From Paragemmobacter amnigenus (GTDB taxonomy: Bacteria; Pseudomonadota; Alphaproteobacteria; Rhodobacterales; Rhodobacteraceae), in NCBI RefSeq assembly GCF_009908265.2, contig NZ_JAAATX020000014.1, positions 62,001 to 126,000 on the forward strand: a DNA stretch of 64,000 bases, written 5' to 3'. Position 1 is the stretch's first letter; each line of letters starts with the position of its first letter. The notes under the pieces were generated by a model. The model ran no database searches, was not told the DNA's origin, and saw nothing but the letters and a program-made list of their open reading frames with translations. Positions 17,278 to 25,576 of this stretch are shown in pieces. The position numbers were made by a program, and so were the translations under genes.

Positions 17278-18722
17278 GGGTTGGCCTCCGGGGTGGATCC
17301 GGGCGCTGCAAGGGCAGCCAAAGCCGCATTGAGGTTGCTTTCGGCGTCGATCAAGAAGGTGGCAGAGCTGACCACTATGTCGCCCGCGCCCACGCCGCTG
17401 ACGATCTCGATCATGCCGTCGCCCTTGCGCCCCACGGTCACAGGTTCGGGCCGGAACCGCCCTTCACCCAGATCAAGGATCACCACCTGCCTGTCGCCGG
17501 TGTCGATCACAGCACCCTCTGGTACCTGCACCACGGGTGCACCGCCGAGCATGATTTCGACCTCGGCGAACATGTTGGCGCGTAGGCGCCCGTCCGGGTT
17601 CGGCAATTCAATCCGCAGCTTTCCAGTGCGGGTCATCATATCGATCTCGGGGTAAATGGTGTCGATACGGCCCGGAATCGGGCCATCCGTGAGGCCACGA
17701 AAGCTCACCCGAACCTCTGTTCCTACTGCAATCTCCATCAGCGCCGCTTCAGGCACTTCGGCGATGACCCAGACGGTCGAGGTGTCAGCGATGCGGAACA
17801 GGGTATCGCCCGCTTCCGACATCATGCCTTCGACCGCCATCCGCTCCAGCACCACGCCGCTGCGCGGGGCCATGATCGGAATACTCACTGTCGTCTGGCC
17901 CTCGGTCGCGATGCGGTCGATCACCTCTCCCGGCACGCCGAGGTTTTCCAATCGTTGCCGCGCGCCCTCCCTTGACCGTCCTTCCGACCGCACGTCGGTT
18001 AGGAACTGTGCAAGAGCGGCAGCGATCTCGGGTGAATAGAGCGTCACGAGCGGCGCACCTTCGGCGATCGTGCTGCCTGTGGTCACATCGGCGACGGTTT
18101 CTATGAAGGCGTCTGCGCGCAGCGAGATCACGCTGATCCGGCGTTCGTCCAGTTCCACGATGCCCGGCGCGCGTAATGTGGCCGCCAGTGGGGCCAGCAC
18201 CGCTTCGGCCGTCCGCACCCCGGTACGCTGCAACTTGCCAGGGCTGACAGTGACCGACCCGTCATCACTATCTTCACCGTCATAGACGGGAATGTAATCC
18301 ATCCCCATTGAGTCCTGCTTCGGCACTGGCGAGGTGTCGGGCAGGCCCATCGGGTTGCGGTAGTAGAGGATGGTCCGCTCACCTGTTTCCACCATGGCCG
18401 CTTCGGCAGGGAGATCAGGAGCGGGGCCCAGTGAGATATCCTCGCTCTCCAGGACAGGCAGGAAGGCTCGCCCATCCGCCGTTTGCTGTTCGGATGCCGA
18501 CCATTCGGGCAGTCCATCTGGATGCCTCCAGTAGATGACAGGCCCGGTTGCATCAGAGCGCTGCTCGGTGACAACCTCTTGGCCCGCAAGAAGGGCGATC
18601 TGCGTTTGCGCGAGATCCTGCAGGCCGGAGAGGGTGATGCCACCCTCTCCGGCCTTGAGGCCAGCCCATCCGGCACCTGCGGCGACAAGCGTGATCACCA
18701 TCAGTTTCCCGAGGACGCTCAT
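17274..18722 (-). CDS. cusB: CusB-type periplasmic adaptor with two heavy-metal-binding modules
   Basis: 482 residues: an N-terminal membrane anchor/signal (1-25), a metal-binding module near 60-95, a second one near 112-150, then the lipoyl/hairpin/beta-barrel adaptor body. The second module has the usual heavy-metal-binding pattern (YYRNPMGL...PKQDSMGMDYIPVY). The first (IYWRHPDGLPEW...TADGRAFLPV) has the same spacing but has lost the Met residues, so it looks like a decayed duplicate. The adaptor links CusA to an outer-membrane factor and passes Cu(I). It is coupled to cusA and to the preceding FixH-like gene by four-base overlaps. Confidence 0.92.
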   Translation of the reverse strand: MSVLGKLMVITLVAAGAGWAGLKAGEGGITLSGLQDLAQTQIALLAGQEVVTEQRSDATGPVIYWRHPDGLPEWSASEQQTADGRAFLPVLESEDISLGPAPDLPAEAAMVETGERTILYYRNPMGLPDTSPVPKQDSMGMDYIPVYDGEDSDDGSVTVSPGKLQRTGVRTAEAVLAPLAATLRAPGIVELDERRISVISLRADAFIETVADVTTGSTIAEGAPLVTLYSPEIAAALAQFLTDVRSEGRSREGARQRLENLGVPGEVIDRIATEGQTTVSIPIMAPRSGVVLERMAVEGMMSEAGDTLFRIADTSTVWVIAEVPEAALMEIAVGTEVRVSFRGLTDGPIPGRIDTIYPEIDMMTRTGKLRIELPNPDGRLRANMFAEVEIMLGGAPVVQVPEGAVIDTGDRQVVILDLGEGRFRPEPVTVGRKGDGMIEIVSGVGAGDIVVSSATFLIDAESNLNAALAALAAPGSTPEANP

Positions 18723-19108
18723 GGGGTTGCTTTCAGATCGATCTGAGCTTCGACCGTCTCCTCTTCGCCCTGCACCTTGGCGGCAATCGAAAACCGCCAG
18801 CCACCGGCCATGGTGATATCTGTCGCAAAGCGGTAGTTGCCCGGAGTCTCCGCAGGCATTGCGGTGACAGGAGAGGTCATCGTCTCCATGCCATCAGGGG
18901 CCATGTCCATGCGGGTGGCAAAAATCACGGCACCTTCGACGGGCGTGCCGGTTCGTAGGTCCGTCAGGCTGACCTCGACAATCGCGCCCGACCCGACGCG
19001 ATGATCCGTGGATACCAGTTCAAAACGGAAATCTTCAGCGCCGCCATAGGCAGTCGTTGAGGACAGGGCAAGCGCCAGCGCAGCGCAACGAATGCGGAAA
19101 AGACGCAT
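18719..19108 (-). CDS. FixH/YtkA-like periplasmic protein of the cus operon
   Basis: 129 residues: signal peptide (cleavage near AYGGA) followed by an Ig-like beta domain with the FixH/YtkA pattern (VEVSLTDLRTGTPVEGAVIFATRMDMAPDGM, then GNYRFATDITMAGGWRFSI). Several Met residues (RMDMAP, GMETMTS) could bind Cu(I). Such proteins often precede CusB/CopK-like genes in metal clusters. A palindromic segment CCTCATGAGG (19117-19126) just upstream of the start contains its Shine-Dalgarno. It overlaps cusB by four bases, so it is part of the same transcript. Confidence 0.82.
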   Translation of the reverse strand: MRLFRIRCAALALALSSTTAYGGAEDFRFELVSTDHRVGSGAIVEVSLTDLRTGTPVEGAVIFATRMDMAPDGMETMTSPVTAMPAETPGNYRFATDITMAGGWRFSIAAKVQGEEETVEAQIDLKATP

Positions 19109-19202
19109 ATTGGGGACCTCATGAGGATTATTGGAACGACGGGTGCCCTAGCCAGAGGCGCGGGCATCACTTGCATTGGCGGCGTGTCGAAACACGCAGT
19201 CG

Positions 19203-19532
19203 TCAGATGCGCGGAGGTCGTTTCAATCCTTCTGGTCGCAGGCCGTCGCCTGACCAGGGTGGGTCCGAATATCCGATCGCGGAAATCAGGGCCGCGAAGA
19301 CCCCGGTGTCTACCAAAGGTGTCGGCAAGACGCTTGTGTTGACAGCACAGCGAAGCATGGCAATGCAGGCCAGTTCGCAAGACGGGTCATCAGGGCAATC
19401 GTCGTCGCAGCAGGGCATCGCGGCCATGGCGATTTCGTTCGTCAGTGCAGAAGCAGGTTGCGACGTGGCCGAGACGAGCACCGCCACGGTCAGGATCAAG
19501 GCAAGGAAAAGGCGCAGGACCGCTTGCATCAT
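19203..19532 (-). CDS. small secreted Cys-rich metal-binding protein (CopL-like)
   Basis: 109 residues from the first ATG of an ATGATG pair at 19532; ATG 19571 or GTG 19586 would add a longer N-region. Signal peptide to about residue 30 (PASA). The mature part contains a cysteine cluster with spacing CC-x3-C-x4-C-x3-C-x5-C rich in Asp, which should bind soft metals. It ends in LKRPPRI. The layout (signal, metal-ligand patch, about 40 neutral residues, PPR tail) resembles three other small genes in this window and the CopL-type proteins near copper loci. It lies 95 bases upstream of the cus operon on the same strand. Confidence 0.72.
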   Translation of the reverse strand: MMQAVLRLFLALILTVAVLVSATSQPASALTNEIAMAAMPCCDDDCPDDPSCELACIAMLRCAVNTSVLPTPLVDTGVFAALISAIGYSDPPWSGDGLRPEGLKRPPRI

Positions 19533-19581
19533 TGGTTTGTGTTGGATTTGGGTAGCGAGATCAAGTCGCATCACCGTGAGC

Positions 19582-19631
19582 GACACTCAGTCGCCTAAGC
19601 GCATTTTTCCCCCGTTAGGCGCTTTAGTGTC
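19582..19631. repeat. nested symmetric inverted repeat upstream of the Cys-rich gene
   Basis: Outer arms GACACT (19582-19587) and AGTGTC (19626-19631) enclose inner arms GCCTAA (19593-19598) and TTAGGC (19615-19620). The two arm pairs are separated by exactly five bases on each side and the central loop is 16 bases. On the minus strand it lies about 50 bases before the Cys-rich gene. It could be an operator for a dimeric regulator or a structured leader; no terminator U-run is present. Confidence 0.55.
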
Positions 19632-19849
19632 TATCTGGGAGGGATGTTAATAGGCAACGACTTCACGCCCACGGTAAAATGATCCCTCAGTGCCCACTAG
19701 CTGAACCTTCAGCGTGCCGCACGCTCATCTCGCGAACGACCACTTCGCACGCGCAGACATCCGGCTAGCCGACCAGAAACACGCTGATGCAGCGTCCGGA
19801 TATCCCTACGGAACAGACCATCCGGCACAGACGAATGTTGTCAGGATCA

Positions 19850-20422
19850 TTATTGTTGGCCCGATGGGAATCCCGCACGCATGTAGGCAATAATCGACCA
19901 GATCTGGTCCTCACTCAGGCTATCCTTAAAAGCTGGCATAGCGGTTTCGAAAGCCTTTCCGCCTTCTGATACAGTCCAAAGCAGGTACTCGTCGCCCGCC
20001 ATCGGCATTTGGACCAAGTAGTTGAGCAACGCCGGCGACGGCGTCAGGCTGCGACCTTCCTCACCATCGCCAAAGCCCGTAGGCCCGTGACATCTGGCGC
20101 AGTTTTCGGCGTAGAGTGTTGCTCCGGCAGCCAGAGTCTCATCCGTCGACCGCAAGGGATTGCGCGCGCCGCGATACGCAGAGGGAACACCTTCATTCAT
20201 GTAGGTCCAATGCCGTTGCATCCGCGCCTGCTGGCCTGGCCCCATCATCCCCCAGCCCCACATATCCCGACCCATACCATCGGGTGTCATGTGGCCGGGA
20301 CCCATCCAGCCCGGACCCCACCAGTCGCGGCAGCACGGTGAACCTTGCTGGGCGAGGGCAGGTACAAGGGCTGCCGAAGCAATGAGTGCGAGTGCCGACA
20401 ATGTTATGGTAACCTTGCCCAT
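19850..20422 (-). CDS. periplasmic c-type cytochrome with a Met/His/Trp-rich N-terminal segment
   Basis: 190 residues: signal peptide (cleavage near PALAQ), then an unusual 45-residue stretch rich in Gly, Met, Trp, Asp and His (about 33-65), then a class I cytochrome c domain with heme site C108-A-R-C111-H112 and a probable axial Met in AMPAFKD. The Met-rich part could bind copper. An FNR-type box lies about 58 bases upstream of the start, suggesting control by oxygen through FnrL. It stands alone between the Cys-rich gene and the MerR gene. Confidence 0.85.
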   Translation of the reverse strand: MGKVTITLSALALIASAALVPALAQQGSPCCRDWWGPGWMGPGHMTPDGMGRDMWGWGMMGPGQQARMQRHWTYMNEGVPSAYRGARNPLRSTDETLAAGATLYAENCARCHGPTGFGDGEEGRSLTPSPALLNYLVQMPMAGDEYLLWTVSEGGKAFETAMPAFKDSLSEDQIWSIIAYMRAGFPSGQQ

Positions 20423-20479
20423 CAGATTGCATCCTTGTGTCCCCTGCTATGAAGGCTACACCCAGCCCACACTTGCGCA

Positions 20480-20493
20480 TTGATCGAGATCAA
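20480..20493. promoter_or_regulatory. FNR/FnrL-type binding box
   Basis: TTGATCGAGATCAA is a perfect TTGAT-N4-ATCAA site. It lies between the divergently ending merR gene and the minus-strand cytochrome gene, centred about 64 bases from the cytochrome start codon, a fair distance for activation. FnrL activates microaerobic cytochromes in Rhodobacterales; CRP-family relatives could use the same site. Confidence 0.7.
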
Positions 20494-20501
20494 TCTTTCG
20501 A

Positions 20502-20978
20502 TCAGTTCGAAGAAGATGTGCTGGCGGGCAGGGCCAAACTTGCGTCGACAGACTTCGGAACGCTGAGATGGTCGTGGGCGCAAAGCGAGTGATCGCTCAG
20601 CACTTCGATCACCCGGCAGTCAGCAATGCGCCCTCCCGCGCACTGAACGACCATACGTTCAAGTTCGGCCTTCAAAGCGATCAAGCGCGCAAGGCGGCTT
20701 TCAACCTCCGCAAGTTGCGCCCTTGCAATGGCATCGGCGGCAGCACAGGACTGATCCGGGCGGTCTGATAGGCTGAGAAGGTCGCGTATGGCCTCCAGCG
20801 TGAAGCCCAGATCCCGCGCATGACGGATGAAGGCGAGCTGTTCCATCGCTCTGCGGCCATACAGCCGCTGGTTCCCCGAGCTCCGTTCTGCTTCAGGAAG
20901 CAGGCCGATCTGCTCGTAGTACCGGATCGTCGGCACCTTCACCCCGGCAGCCTCGCCCAACTTTCCGATAGTCAGCAT
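20502..20978 (-). CDS. MerR-family Zn(II)/Cd(II)/Pb(II)-type regulator
   Basis: 158 residues from the ATG at 20978, chosen for AAGGAG seven bases upstream; the open frame beyond it lies over the divergent promoter. N-terminal MerR HTH (LTIGKLGEAAGVKVPTIRYY), dimerisation helix, then metal-site cysteines at about 78 (QSCAA), 113 (VQCAGG), 121 (DCRVI) and 133 (LCAHDH). This spacing matches ZntR/CadR/PbrR sensors rather than CueR, which has the C-x7-C loop. It is divergent from zntA across a canonical MerR promoter and is the obvious candidate regulator of the CTnnAG-N3-CTnnAG promoters in this window. Confidence 0.9.
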   Translation of the reverse strand: MLTIGKLGEAAGVKVPTIRYYEQIGLLPEAERSSGNQRLYGRRAMEQLAFIRHARDLGFTLEAIRDLLSLSDRPDQSCAAADAIARAQLAEVESRLARLIALKAELERMVVQCAGGRIADCRVIEVLSDHSLCAHDHLSVPKSVDASLALPASTSSSN

Positions 20979-20988
20979 CAGATTCTCC

Positions 20989-21019
20989 TTGAAGCTATAG
21001 TTGCTAGAGACATTAGGTT
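20989..21019 (+). promoter_or_regulatory. MerR-type promoter/operator of zntA
   Basis: The -35 is TTGAAG (20989-20994) and the -10 is TAGGTT (21014-21019), with a 19-base spacer, the overlong spacing that MerR proteins correct by untwisting DNA. The spacer begins with the near-palindrome CTATAG-TTG-CTAGAG (20995-21009). Transcription would start near 21026, which rules out the ATG at 21029 as the zntA start. Confidence 0.88.
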
Positions 21020-21067
21020 CCTGATTCGATGAAAGCAACTGCCCGCTCAGCGGCAGGAGGAATGACG

Positions 21068-23380
21068 ATGTCGGAAGCTGCACGCGAAACATCCTGTGAC
21101 TGGACGGTGACGGGCATGGACTGCGGGTCCTGCGCGACCAAGATCAAGGATGCGGTGACGCGCCTGCCGGGGGTAAGCGGCGTCGAGGTTGGCATCATGT
21201 CGGAACGCCTGCGCTTGACGCTGGATGAGGGACAAACCGGGCGGGACAAGATCGAGAAGACCGTCCGTGCGCTTGGCTATGAGATTGCGCCGCGCGCCGC
21301 CGGTGCGAAGAAGGACTTCGTTTTGCCGGGGACCCAATCCGTACCTGAGCAGAGCGACATGTATGAAGATCATGATCACTCCGCCCAAGCTCCCGCTGGC
21401 CACGATCATTCTGGTCACGACCACGGCTCTAAGGCGGCCAGCACCAAGCGCGACGATAGCGGTCACGGCAGCCCCGGCCACGTTCATGACGACCCCGCCG
21501 ACCGGGGCAAGCGCTGGTATCAGACCGCCAAGGGCAAGCTGGTCATCTTTACCGCCCTGCTGCTGGGTGCCGCCTGGGTCATCGAGTATCTTGCCCCCGA
21601 GATCGGTAAGTGGGCCTTCGTTGCCGCTTGCTTGATCGGCGTGGCTCCGGTAGCGCAGCGCGCCTTTGCGGCGCTGCGGATGGGACAGCCCTTCACCATC
21701 GAAAGCCTGATGACGATTGCCGCCGTCGGCGCGCTGTTCATCAACGCAGCGGAAGAGGCGGCACTGGTGGTGTTTCTGTTCGCCGTGGGCGAGGTGCTGG
21801 AAGGCGTGGCCGCCGGCAAGGCGCGAGACGGGATCCGGGCGCTGGCCAATCTTGTGCCGAAGACGGCGCAACTCGTTACAGGTGACAGCACGCGCGAGGT
21901 TCCAGCCGCAAGCCTGTCTGTGGGCCAGACAGTCCTTGTCCGCCCCGGTGACCGGATTCCGGCCGATGGCGAGATCGTGGATGGCACTTCGGGCGTGGAC
22001 GAAAGCCCGGTCACCGGGGAAAGCGTGCCCAAGACGCGCGGCCCCGGGGACGCGGTTTTTGCCGGCGCAATCAACACCGAGGCGGCCCTGCGGGTCAAAG
22101 TGACCAAAGGTCCCGAGGACAACACCATCGCCCGCATCATCCGTCTGGTTGAAGAGGCCGAAGAGGCGCGTGCCCCGACCGAACGCTTCATCGACCGGTT
22201 CAGCCGCTGGTACATGCCTGCCATCGTCGCCGTCGCGGCGCTGGTCATCGTGGTGCCACCGCTGGTCTTCGGCCAGCCCTGGGACACTTGGGTTTACCGC
22301 GGCCTTGCCCTCCTGCTGATCGGCTGCCCTTGTGCGCTAGTCATCTCGGTCCCCGCCTCCATCGCTTCGGCCATGTCCACCGGGGCGCGGCGTGGCCTGT
22401 TGATGAAGGGCGGTGCCGTGATCGAAGCGGCGGCGAAGGTGGATGTTGTGACCTTCGACAAGACCGGGACGCTGACGCATGGTCGCCCGCAGGTGACGGA
22501 TCTGGTGCCGTTCGGGACGACCACCGAAGCTGAACTTCTGGCCGTGGCGGCAGGCGTCGAGACCGGCTCGAGCCACCCGCTGGCGATTGCGATCCTGAAC
22601 AAGGCCAAGGACGCTGGCGTTTCTGCGCTGCCCTCGCAAGACGCAAAGGCGCTGATGGGCAAGGGCGTTGTTGCAACCGTGGGCGGCGCTGCGGCCTATG
22701 TGTCCTCGCCCCGCTACGCGATGGAGCATGGCGGGCTGGATGGCCTTGGCCTTCGGCAGGCGACGATTTTTGAGGAGGACGGCAAGACCGCGGTCGCCGT
22801 GTTTCGCGAAAAGGCCCCGCTCGGTCTGATCGCCATGCGGGACGAGCCGCGTGCGGATGCGAAAGACGCGGTGCGCCAGTTGACGGCGATGGGGGTGACT
22901 GCGGTCATCCTGACCGGAGACAACCCGCGCACGGCCGCTGCGATCGCCGGAGGCCTCGGCCTGAAGTTCGAGGCCGACATGCTGCCTGAGGACAAGCTTG
23001 CCTACATCCGCGAGATCGGAAGTAAAGGCGGCGTGATGATGATCGGCGACGGCATCAACGACGCCCCCGCGCTCAAACAGGCAAGCGTTGGCGTGGCAAT
23101 GGGATCGGGGACCGATGTGGCGCTGGAAACGGCGGATGCGGCCATACTTCGTGACCGGGTGACCGACATTCCCGCCACGATCCGTCTGTCGCGCGCAGCA
23201 ATGGCCAACATCCGCCAGAATGTGACCATAGCGCTCGGGCTGAAAGCCGTCTTCCTCGTGACCTCGGTCTTTGGTCTGACCGGCCTCTGGATCGCGATCC
23301 TCGCCGACACGGGTGCAACCGTGCTTGTGACGCTAAACGCCCTGCGTCTGCTGCGGTTTAACCCGGAACGCGAGGGCTGA
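21068..23380 (+). CDS. zntA: ZntA-type Zn/Cd/Pb-exporting P1B ATPase
   Basis: 770 residues from the ATG at 21068 (AGGAGG seven bases upstream). The N-terminal metal-binding domain has GMDCGSC (about 17-22); the Asp marks the Zn/Cd/Pb class as opposed to Cu. A His/Asp-rich linker at about 100-141 follows, probably a Zn buffer. Then come the membrane helices, the CPC motif (IGCPCALVISVPAS), phosphorylation site DKTGTLT, TGDNPRT and [10 protein letters not shown]. It exports divalent soft metals from the cytoplasm. It is the first gene of an operon with a methyltransferase, lspA, dsbB and a dsbA-like gene, and is driven by the MerR promoter at 20989. Confidence 0.95.
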   Translation: MSEAARETSCDWTVTGMDCGSCATKIKDAVTRLPGVSGVEVGIMSERLRLTLDEGQTGRDKIEKTVRALGYEIAPRAAGAKKDFVLPGTQSVPEQSDMYEDHDHSAQAPAGHDHSGHDHGSKAASTKRDDSGHGSPGHVHDDPADRGKRWYQTAKGKLVIFTALLLGAAWVIEYLAPEIGKWAFVAACLIGVAPVAQRAFAALRMGQPFTIESLMTIAAVGALFINAAEEAALVVFLFAVGEVLEGVAAGKARDGIRALANLVPKTAQLVTGDSTREVPAASLSVGQTVLVRPGDRIPADGEIVDGTSGVDESPVTGESVPKTRGPGDAVFAGAINTEAALRVKVTKGPEDNTIARIIRLVEEAEEARAPTERFIDRFSRWYMPAIVAVAALVIVVPPLVFGQPWDTWVYRGLALLLIGCPCALVISVPASIASAMSTGARRGLLMKGGAVIEAAAKVDVVTFDKTGTLTHGRPQVTDLVPFGTTTEAELLAVAAGVETGSSHPLAIAILNKAKDAGVSALPSQDAKALMGKGVVATVGGAAAYVSSPRYAMEHGGLDGLGLRQATIFEEDGKTAVAVFREKAPLGLIAMRDEPRADAKDAVRQLTAMGVTAVILTGDNPRTAAAIAGGLGLKFEADMLPEDKLAYIREIGSKGGVMMIGDGINDAPALKQASVGVAMGSGTDVALETADAAILRDRVTDIPATIRLSRAAMANIRQNVTIALGLKAVFLVTSVFGLTGLWIAILADTGATVLVTLNALRLLRFNPEREG

Positions 23381-23384
23381 GCAG

Positions 23385-24008
23385 ATGATCTCCGGTTTTG
23401 GCTGGGCCGCGCTGGCCCTTCTTTTCGGTTATCTGGCGCTGTTCTTCTGGGGCAGCGCCCTGGCCGCACAAGCGGCGGGGCGTCCGGTCTGGCTGTTTGC
23501 CCGTGCCACCGGGCGCGACCGGCTGGCGGCAATCGGTTTCCGCGCGGCCTTTGCATTCGCCTTCTTCGGGCCGCTCCTCTGGCTCGCCGTTCCCGCGCTC
23601 CACAAGGTTGACCCGCTCTGGACCGAGGGGCGTGCTGTCCTTCTAGGCTTGGTCGGGGTCTTTGTCGCAGGGCTTGGCGCGATGGTGGCCTTTGCCGCTC
23701 AGATGTCGATGGGATCATCCTGGCGCGTCGGCGTGGTCGGCGGCGAAACCGGCGATCTGGTCTCCGGCGGGCTTTACCGGTTCAGCCGCAACCCGACCTT
23801 TGTGGGACAAGCGGCACTGCTGGCAGGTGTTGCGATGGCGGTTCCCTCTTTCCCTACAATCCTCGCGCCAGTCCTGTTTCTCTGGTCGGCCAGCGCGCAA
23901 GTGCGGTCCGAAGAGGCCGCCCTGCGCATGGCAATCGGGCCCGACTATGATCGTTACGCCGCGTCGGTCCCACGCTGGATCGGCAGGAAGAGCAGGGCAG
24001 CAGAATGA
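23385..24008 (+). CDS. isoprenylcysteine/phospholipid methyltransferase-like membrane protein
   Basis: 207 residues with four to five hydrophobic helices and the C-terminal signature of the ICMT/PEMT membrane methyltransferase family (SGGLYRFSRNPTFVGQ...then a helix and EEAALRMAIGPDYDRYAASVPRW). Family members use S-adenosylmethionine inside the membrane; the substrate here is unknown. It follows zntA by four bases and overlaps lspA by four. Genes of this family are commonly found beside metal ATPases. Confidence 0.85.
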   Translation: MISGFGWAALALLFGYLALFFWGSALAAQAAGRPVWLFARATGRDRLAAIGFRAAFAFAFFGPLLWLAVPALHKVDPLWTEGRAVLLGLVGVFVAGLGAMVAFAAQMSMGSSWRVGVVGGETGDLVSGGLYRFSRNPTFVGQAALLAGVAMAVPSFPTILAPVLFLWSASAQVRSEEAALRMAIGPDYDRYAASVPRWIGRKSRAAE

Positions 24009-24490
24009 CAAGGGTGATGCTGATTTCGCTGATTGCTGCCGCAGTGGTGGCAGACCAGTTGACCAAGACCGCAGCGCTGTCGCTGCTGTCACAGGGGACT
24101 GCGGTCCCGGTCCTGCCGGGCTTCAACCTTTCCCTCGGGTTCAATACGGGCGCGAGCTTTGGCATGATGGGCGGGGTCATGGCAGGTAAGCCCCTCCTGA
24201 TGGCGGCGCTGACGGGCGCGCTGACTCTTGCCTTCGCCGTCATGGCATTCCGGGCGCAGCACGCGCTGGAACGGGCAGGTTTTGCGTTGGTCGTGGGCGG
24301 GGCGCTTGGCAACATCATCGACAGGGTGCGGCAGGGTGCCGTGACCGATTTCCTTGATCTTTACTGGCGCGACTGGCACTGGCCCACGTTCAACGTTGCG
24401 GATATCTGCATCACCTTGGGCGCGGTCCTGATCCTTGCCGCCTCGCTTCCCCTTCGTCGCCGCAAGGAGCCGCTTCTTGACCAAAGCTGA
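24005..24490 (+). CDS. lspA: lipoprotein signal peptidase II
   Basis: 161 residues, four membrane helices, with both catalytic aspartates in family context: GNIIDRVRQGAVTDFLDLY and FNVADICITLGA. It also has the N-terminal ADQLTK and NTGASFG motifs. It cleaves signal peptides of diacylated prolipoproteins. It is an accessory copy in a Zn/Cd/Pb operon, a setting known from the pbr lead-resistance operon where LspA (PbrC) helps resistance. The start overlaps the methyltransferase stop (ATGA). Confidence 0.94.
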   Translation: MTRVMLISLIAAAVVADQLTKTAALSLLSQGTAVPVLPGFNLSLGFNTGASFGMMGGVMAGKPLLMAALTGALTLAFAVMAFRAQHALERAGFALVVGGALGNIIDRVRQGAVTDFLDLYWRDWHWPTFNVADICITLGAVLILAASLPLRRRKEPLLDQS

Positions 24491-24914
24491 CCCGCAAACC
24501 CTGTCGCGCGACGACCTTACCTTGACTGCGGCCTTCCTGATCGCTCTGGCGGCCACGCTTGGTGCGCTTTTCATCGGTGAGGTGCTGGGCCAGATGCCCT
24601 GCACACTCTGCTGGTATCAGCGCATCGCCATGTTCCCCTTGGTGCCGATCCTTGGCCTGTCACTCTGGCGCGGCGATGGCATGGCGCGCGCCTACGCCTT
24701 GCCGCTGGTCCTGTCCGGGCTGGCGCTGGCGGCCTGGCATTCGGGCCTTTACGCAGGGTTCTTGCCCGCGCCGGTCGTGCCCTGCACCGAAAATGGCCCC
24801 TCCTGCACCGGCGAGGCGCAGATGATCCTTGGCCTGCCGATCCCCTATCTCTCAGCGGTCGCCTTTGCGGCGATCCTTGCCTGTCTCATGCTGCCGAAAG
24901 GACACCGCCCATGA
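24477..24914 (+). CDS. dsbB: DsbB-type disulfide-forming membrane protein
   Basis: 145 residues from a TTG at 24477, chosen because AAGGAG lies exactly seven bases upstream; a TTG 42 bases earlier has no such site. Four membrane helices, a first redox pair in MPCTLCWYQR and a second in PCTENGPSC, as in DsbB. It would reoxidise DsbA-like partners using quinone. It overlaps lspA by 14 bases and the following dsbA-like gene by four, so the pair is co-translated. Confidence 0.9.
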   Translation: MTKADPQTLSRDDLTLTAAFLIALAATLGALFIGEVLGQMPCTLCWYQRIAMFPLVPILGLSLWRGDGMARAYALPLVLSGLALAAWHSGLYAGFLPAPVVPCTENGPSCTGEAQMILGLPIPYLSAVAFAAILACLMLPKGHRP

Positions 24915-25570
24915 ACCGCCGCACGCTTATCCTTGGAGCCTCCGCACTTGGTGTTGCTGCCTTCGCGGGTGGCGCCTTCGTCCTGAAGCAGCGCCGCGAC
25001 GCCGAGGCAGAAGCGGCGGCCGCCGCCACGCCAACCGAAGATCAGGCACTGTTGGTCCGTGACTATTCCCCCAGCTTCGGCCCCGCAGATGCGCCCGTCA
25101 CACTGGTTGAATTTTTTGACCCCTCCTGCGAGGCCTGCCGTGCCTACCACCCGGTGGTGCAGGAAATCCGGCGGCAGTTCCCGACGCAGGTCCGCGTCGT
25201 GCTGCGCTACACCGTTTTCCACGAAGGCTCGGACGAGGCTGTGCGCATCCTCGAGGCTGCGCGGATGCAAGACAAGTTCGAGCCTGTCCTCGATGCACTT
25301 CTTGAGCAGCAGCCTGGCTGGGCTGTTCATGGCTCGCCTGAGATGGATGTGGCATGGGAGATTGCCGGGGCTGCGGGCCTTGATCTCGAAAAGGCCGAGA
25401 CCGACCAGTTCTTCCCGGGAATCACTGGTATCCTGAATCAGGATGCGGCCGACGTGGAAGCCTTGGCTATCCGCCAAACGCCAACCTTCTTCCTTAATGG
25501 CAAACGGCTGGAGAATTTCAGCGCCGACAGCCTCATCGCCGATGTGCGGTTCGCGGTCGAGAATAGCTGA
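24911..25570 (+). CDS. DsbA-like thiol-disulfide oxidoreductase (CEAC)
   Basis: 219 residues with an N-terminal RR-containing signal/anchor (RRTLILGASALG) and a DsbA-like thioredoxin domain. The active site is C73-E-A-C76 (DPSCEACRAYH), with cis-Pro region QTPTFFLNG near 192-200. The dipeptide EA is unusual compared with the PH of DsbA. It is coupled to dsbB and is therefore its likely redox partner. Placement in the zntA operon suggests protection or folding of periplasmic proteins whose thiols are attacked by Zn/Cd/Pb. Confidence 0.88.
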   Translation: MNRRTLILGASALGVAAFAGGAFVLKQRRDAEAEAAAAATPTEDQALLVRDYSPSFGPADAPVTLVEFFDPSCEACRAYHPVVQEIRRQFPTQVRVVLRYTVFHEGSDEAVRILEAARMQDKFEPVLDALLEQQPGWAVHGSPEMDVAWEIAGAAGLDLEKAETDQFFPGITGILNQDAADVEALAIRQTPTFFLNGKRLENFSADSLIADVRFAVENS

Positions 25571-25576
25571 CGGCCT

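Noticed and set aside
19593-19620. Integron attC-like core (GCCTAA ... GTTAGGC)
   Set aside because: The R' box GTTAGGC is perfect and the R'' box nearly so, but the whole element is only 28 bases, lacks L boxes and the expected length of attC sites, and no integrase or cassette array is present.
21029-21067. Upstream start codons for zntA (ATG 21029 and 21062)
   Set aside because: The MerR promoter predicts transcription from about 21026, leaving no leader for 21029, and the AGGAGG is too close to 21062; 21068 has correct spacing.
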